From contig JAICHT010000174.1 in the NCBI GenBank assembly GCA_025924755.1, forward strand, positions 1-7,389: a DNA stretch of 7,389 bases, written 5' to 3'. The DNA comes from Chitinophagaceae bacterium (GTDB taxonomy: Bacteria > Bacteroidota > Bacteroidia > Chitinophagales > Chitinophagaceae). The notes beneath the pieces were generated by a model. It ran no database searches and was not told the DNA's origin. It saw only the letters and a program-made list of their open reading frames with translations. Shown here one piece after another: positions 6,051-7,389 of this stretch; position 1 is the first letter of the stretch; every line of letters starts with the position of its first letter. A program made the position numbers and the translations under genes.

Positions 6051-7389
6051 TTATCGAATCAGCATTGCCGTTCCTTTCCTTAATATTGGTTGTGATGAGT
6101 TAATATCGTTGTATTGCAACATCCATAAATATACTCCGGCCGGCTGATCTTCTCCTTTAAATCTTCCGTTCCATCCCTGCTGCCAGTCTGTAGTTTCAAA
6201 AACCAATTGTCCCCAGCGGTTGTAAACTTTAAAGTGCAGGTTGATAGCTTTAACTGCATTTAACGGATGCAGCAAATCGTTTTTACCATCGTTGTTTGGA
6301 CTAAAAGCATTGGGTACAAAAATGTTGCAACTGCTGTAAATATGAATAGGTTTTTGTGCCGTGCTTTTGCATCCGAAACTATCCGTAACTGTATATGTAA
6401 TAGTATAAGCAACTGCCTGCGAAGGCTGCTCATACGTGTGGGTAGGAGAGGCTACGGAAGCAGTTCCGCCATCGCCAAACGTCCAGCTATAGTTTATTAT
6501 TTTGCCTTGTGCATTATCGGTAAAAGGTATAGGCTCTTTCGGGCAGTTATCCTGGTCTACCGTAAAGTCAGCTTTTAAAAGATTTTCTAAAGCTACGATA
6601 GTGGTGCTGGTATCACTGCAAAATCCGTTGGAGGCTATCAGGCTAATATTCTTGGTAGTAAATGTGGAATACGAAGCTTGCGGGTTTTGTGCTGTACTTT
6701 GCTGTGTGTCATCTAAATCCCATTGCCAGCTATTCACTTCGTTTTGCGCAGGGTACAAAAATTTTACAATGTCATTTTTGCAGCCATATTGTATGGTATA
6801 GGCAAAGCGGGCATTGACAGTATCATTTACCGAAAAATCTATGTGAGCGCCTGCAGGGGTTTGTTGTTCACATTCATCTGTAATAGTATTGCCATCACTT
6901 CCTTGTTGTAGCGTGATTGTAAAATTGCCAGCGGTTTGCATTGGCTGAGACAGGGTGATGGTGATTTCTTTAGTAGTACCGGTGGTTTCATTACATAAGC
7001 CCGCAGCATTGGTAATGGCAACCGCGTAATTTCCAGTTACTATAAAATCACTTCCGTCCGGGGCAATACTGCTGCAAAGAATGGGCTTGCGAAAAAGCAA
7101 TTGTAATTTTTGGGGAGCGCATGGCACGGATGCCAAACTATCCATTGGCGTAGGTAGCTTTGGCAATATGGTAAAAGCCAAAGCATCTGTGGCAGGCAAG
7201 GCATTGTCGCAAAAGTCCAACAAGGTATTGCCATCGCTGCCTTGCCGGGCGTGTAATATATAATTACCCGGAGCTAATGCCTGCGAAAGTTTTAAGTCTA
7301 TAGAATCAGTATCGAAGTTGGTAGTACAATTGATACCTGTGCCGCTTATAATAGAAGCACTGGAATTTGTGATATAAAAGTCAGAACCA
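6051..7389 (-). CDS. T9SS type B sorting domain protein with Ig-like repeats and PKD domains (3' part)
   Basis: The frame is open to the right edge, so the N-terminus is missing and 445 residues are visible, counted from the edge. Order: a partial Ig-like module (1-75), a linker plus a full second module (about 78-187), a divergent PKD-like domain (about 190-267, WQWDLDD at 221-227), a clear PKD domain (about 271-350, SWTFGDGG at 301-308), and a C-terminal gliding-motility-associated/T9SS type B sorting domain (about 353-445). The last shows FVPNAFSPNNDGKNDLL (357-373), VYNRWGQLVFET (388-399), GWNGRFKGE (405-413) and PAGVYLWMLQY (416-426). Such proteins are exported by the type IX system and held at the cell surface or released. 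The role is probably adhesive or structural (inference). Eleven cysteines suggest disulfides. A TTG at 7223 could be mistaken for a start, but homologous sequence continues upstream of it. Confidence 0.92.
   Translation of the reverse strand, partial: GSDFYITNSSASIISGTGINCTTNFDTDSIDLKLSQALAPGNYILHARQGSDGNTLLDFCDNALPATDALAFTILPKLPTPMDSLASVPCAPQKLQLLFRKPILCSSIAPDGSDFIVTGNYAVAITNAAGLCNETTGTTKEITITLSQPMQTAGNFTITLQQGSDGNTITDECEQQTPAGAHIDFSVNDTVNARFAYTIQYGCKNDIVKFLYPAQNEVNSWQWDLDDTQQSTAQNPQASYSTFTTKNISLIASNGFCSDTSTTIVALENLLKADFTVDQDNCPKEPIPFTDNAQGKIINYSWTFGDGGTASVASPTHTYEQPSQAVAYTITYTVTDSFGCKSTAQKPIHIYSSCNIFVPNAFSPNNDGKNDLLHPLNAVKAINLHFKVYNRWGQLVFETTDWQQGWNGRFKGEDQPAGVYLWMLQYNDINSSQPILRKGTAMLIR
6828..7055 (-). 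repeat. Ig-like module repeat, copy 2 (complete core)
   Basis: Residues 112-187 of the visible T9SS-substrate protein run from GSDF to HIDFSV. Landmarks are GSDFIVTG, ITLSQPM, GNFTITLQQGSDGNTITDEC and TPAG. They align with the copy nearer the window edge at a period of about 111-113 residues. The preceding segment, with VPCAPQKL and the CSSIAPD stretch (81-111), probably belongs to the same domain. Confidence 0.7.
7164..7388 (-). repeat. Ig-like module repeat, copy 1 (cut by the window edge)
   Basis: Residues 1-75 run from GSDFYITN at the window edge to ALAFTIL. They match copy 2 at GSDF, a central cysteine (C21 versus C132), LSQ plus a Pro/Gly turn, GNYILHARQGSDGNT versus GNFTITLQQGSDGNT, and a D-x-C (C60 versus C173). 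DNA identity is highest around the GSDGNT codons (7221-7241 versus 6884-6904). Overall divergence suggests an old duplication. More copies probably lie upstream. Confidence 0.68.

Noticed and set aside
6019..6059. ATTCGA/TCGAAT inverted repeat at the second convergent junction as a terminator
   Set aside because: The stem is 6 bp with a 29-nt loop and no T-tract, and it lies partly inside both coding sequences.
7221..7223. TTG at 7223 as the start of the T9SS-substrate protein
   Set aside because: The same frame continues without a stop to the window edge, and its translation aligns with the second Ig-like module. The codon is therefore an internal leucine (residue 56 of the visible part).
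7040..7234. Short frames on both strands within the T9SS-substrate gene
   Set aside because: The repeat modules and domain order in the main frame explain the coding signal throughout; the other frames show no family features.

Overview
The window looks like ordinary chromosomal DNA from a Bacteroidota bacterium, most likely of the Chitinophagaceae. Four things point there: a surface protein ending in a type B gliding-motility/type IX secretion (T9SS) sorting domain, the lineage-restricted DUF3810 family, promoter elements of the Bacteroidota form TAnnTTTG, and no clear Shine-Dalgarno sequence ahead of any start. Assignment to the family level is inference from protein style.

Layout, left to right. 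A minus-strand YceD/DUF177 protein (36-548) leads out of the left edge, where ribosomal protein L32 (rpmF) would be expected next. Facing away from it is a plus-strand pair: a DUF3810 membrane protein with an HExxH motif (652-1761), followed 25 bp later by tspO (1787-2260). A minus-strand MFS transporter of the YbjJ type (2379-3515) converges on tspO. Across a 191-bp divergent promoter region lies a plus-strand lipoprotein with a probable CBM9-like beta-sandwich domain (3707-4543). It converges, with only 17 bp between stop codons, on a minus-strand nucleoid-associated protein of the NdpA/YejK type (4561-5607). A second divergent region (5608-5750), holding an 8-bp inverted repeat, precedes a 92-residue protein of unknown function (5751-6029). 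That gene converges within 21 bp on the 3' part of a large minus-strand secreted protein (6051 to the right edge) with repeated Ig-like modules, two PKD-like domains and a T9SS type B C-terminal domain. Its 5' end lies beyond the window.

The genes are mostly single transcription units alternating in strand; only DUF3810-tspO, and DUF177 with its unseen downstream neighbour, look like operons. No common pathway is evident. Functions range over ribosome assembly, the cell envelope (TspO, MFS, lipoprotein, adhesin-like protein) and nucleoid binding. I see no mobile element, CRISPR array, tRNA/rRNA gene or defence island. No gene-free stretch exceeds 300 bp. The least explained items are the 92-residue protein with its inverted repeat, the lipoprotein's Arg/Gly/Ser-rich tail and the DUF3810-TspO pairing. 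I do not find a convincing undescribed system.
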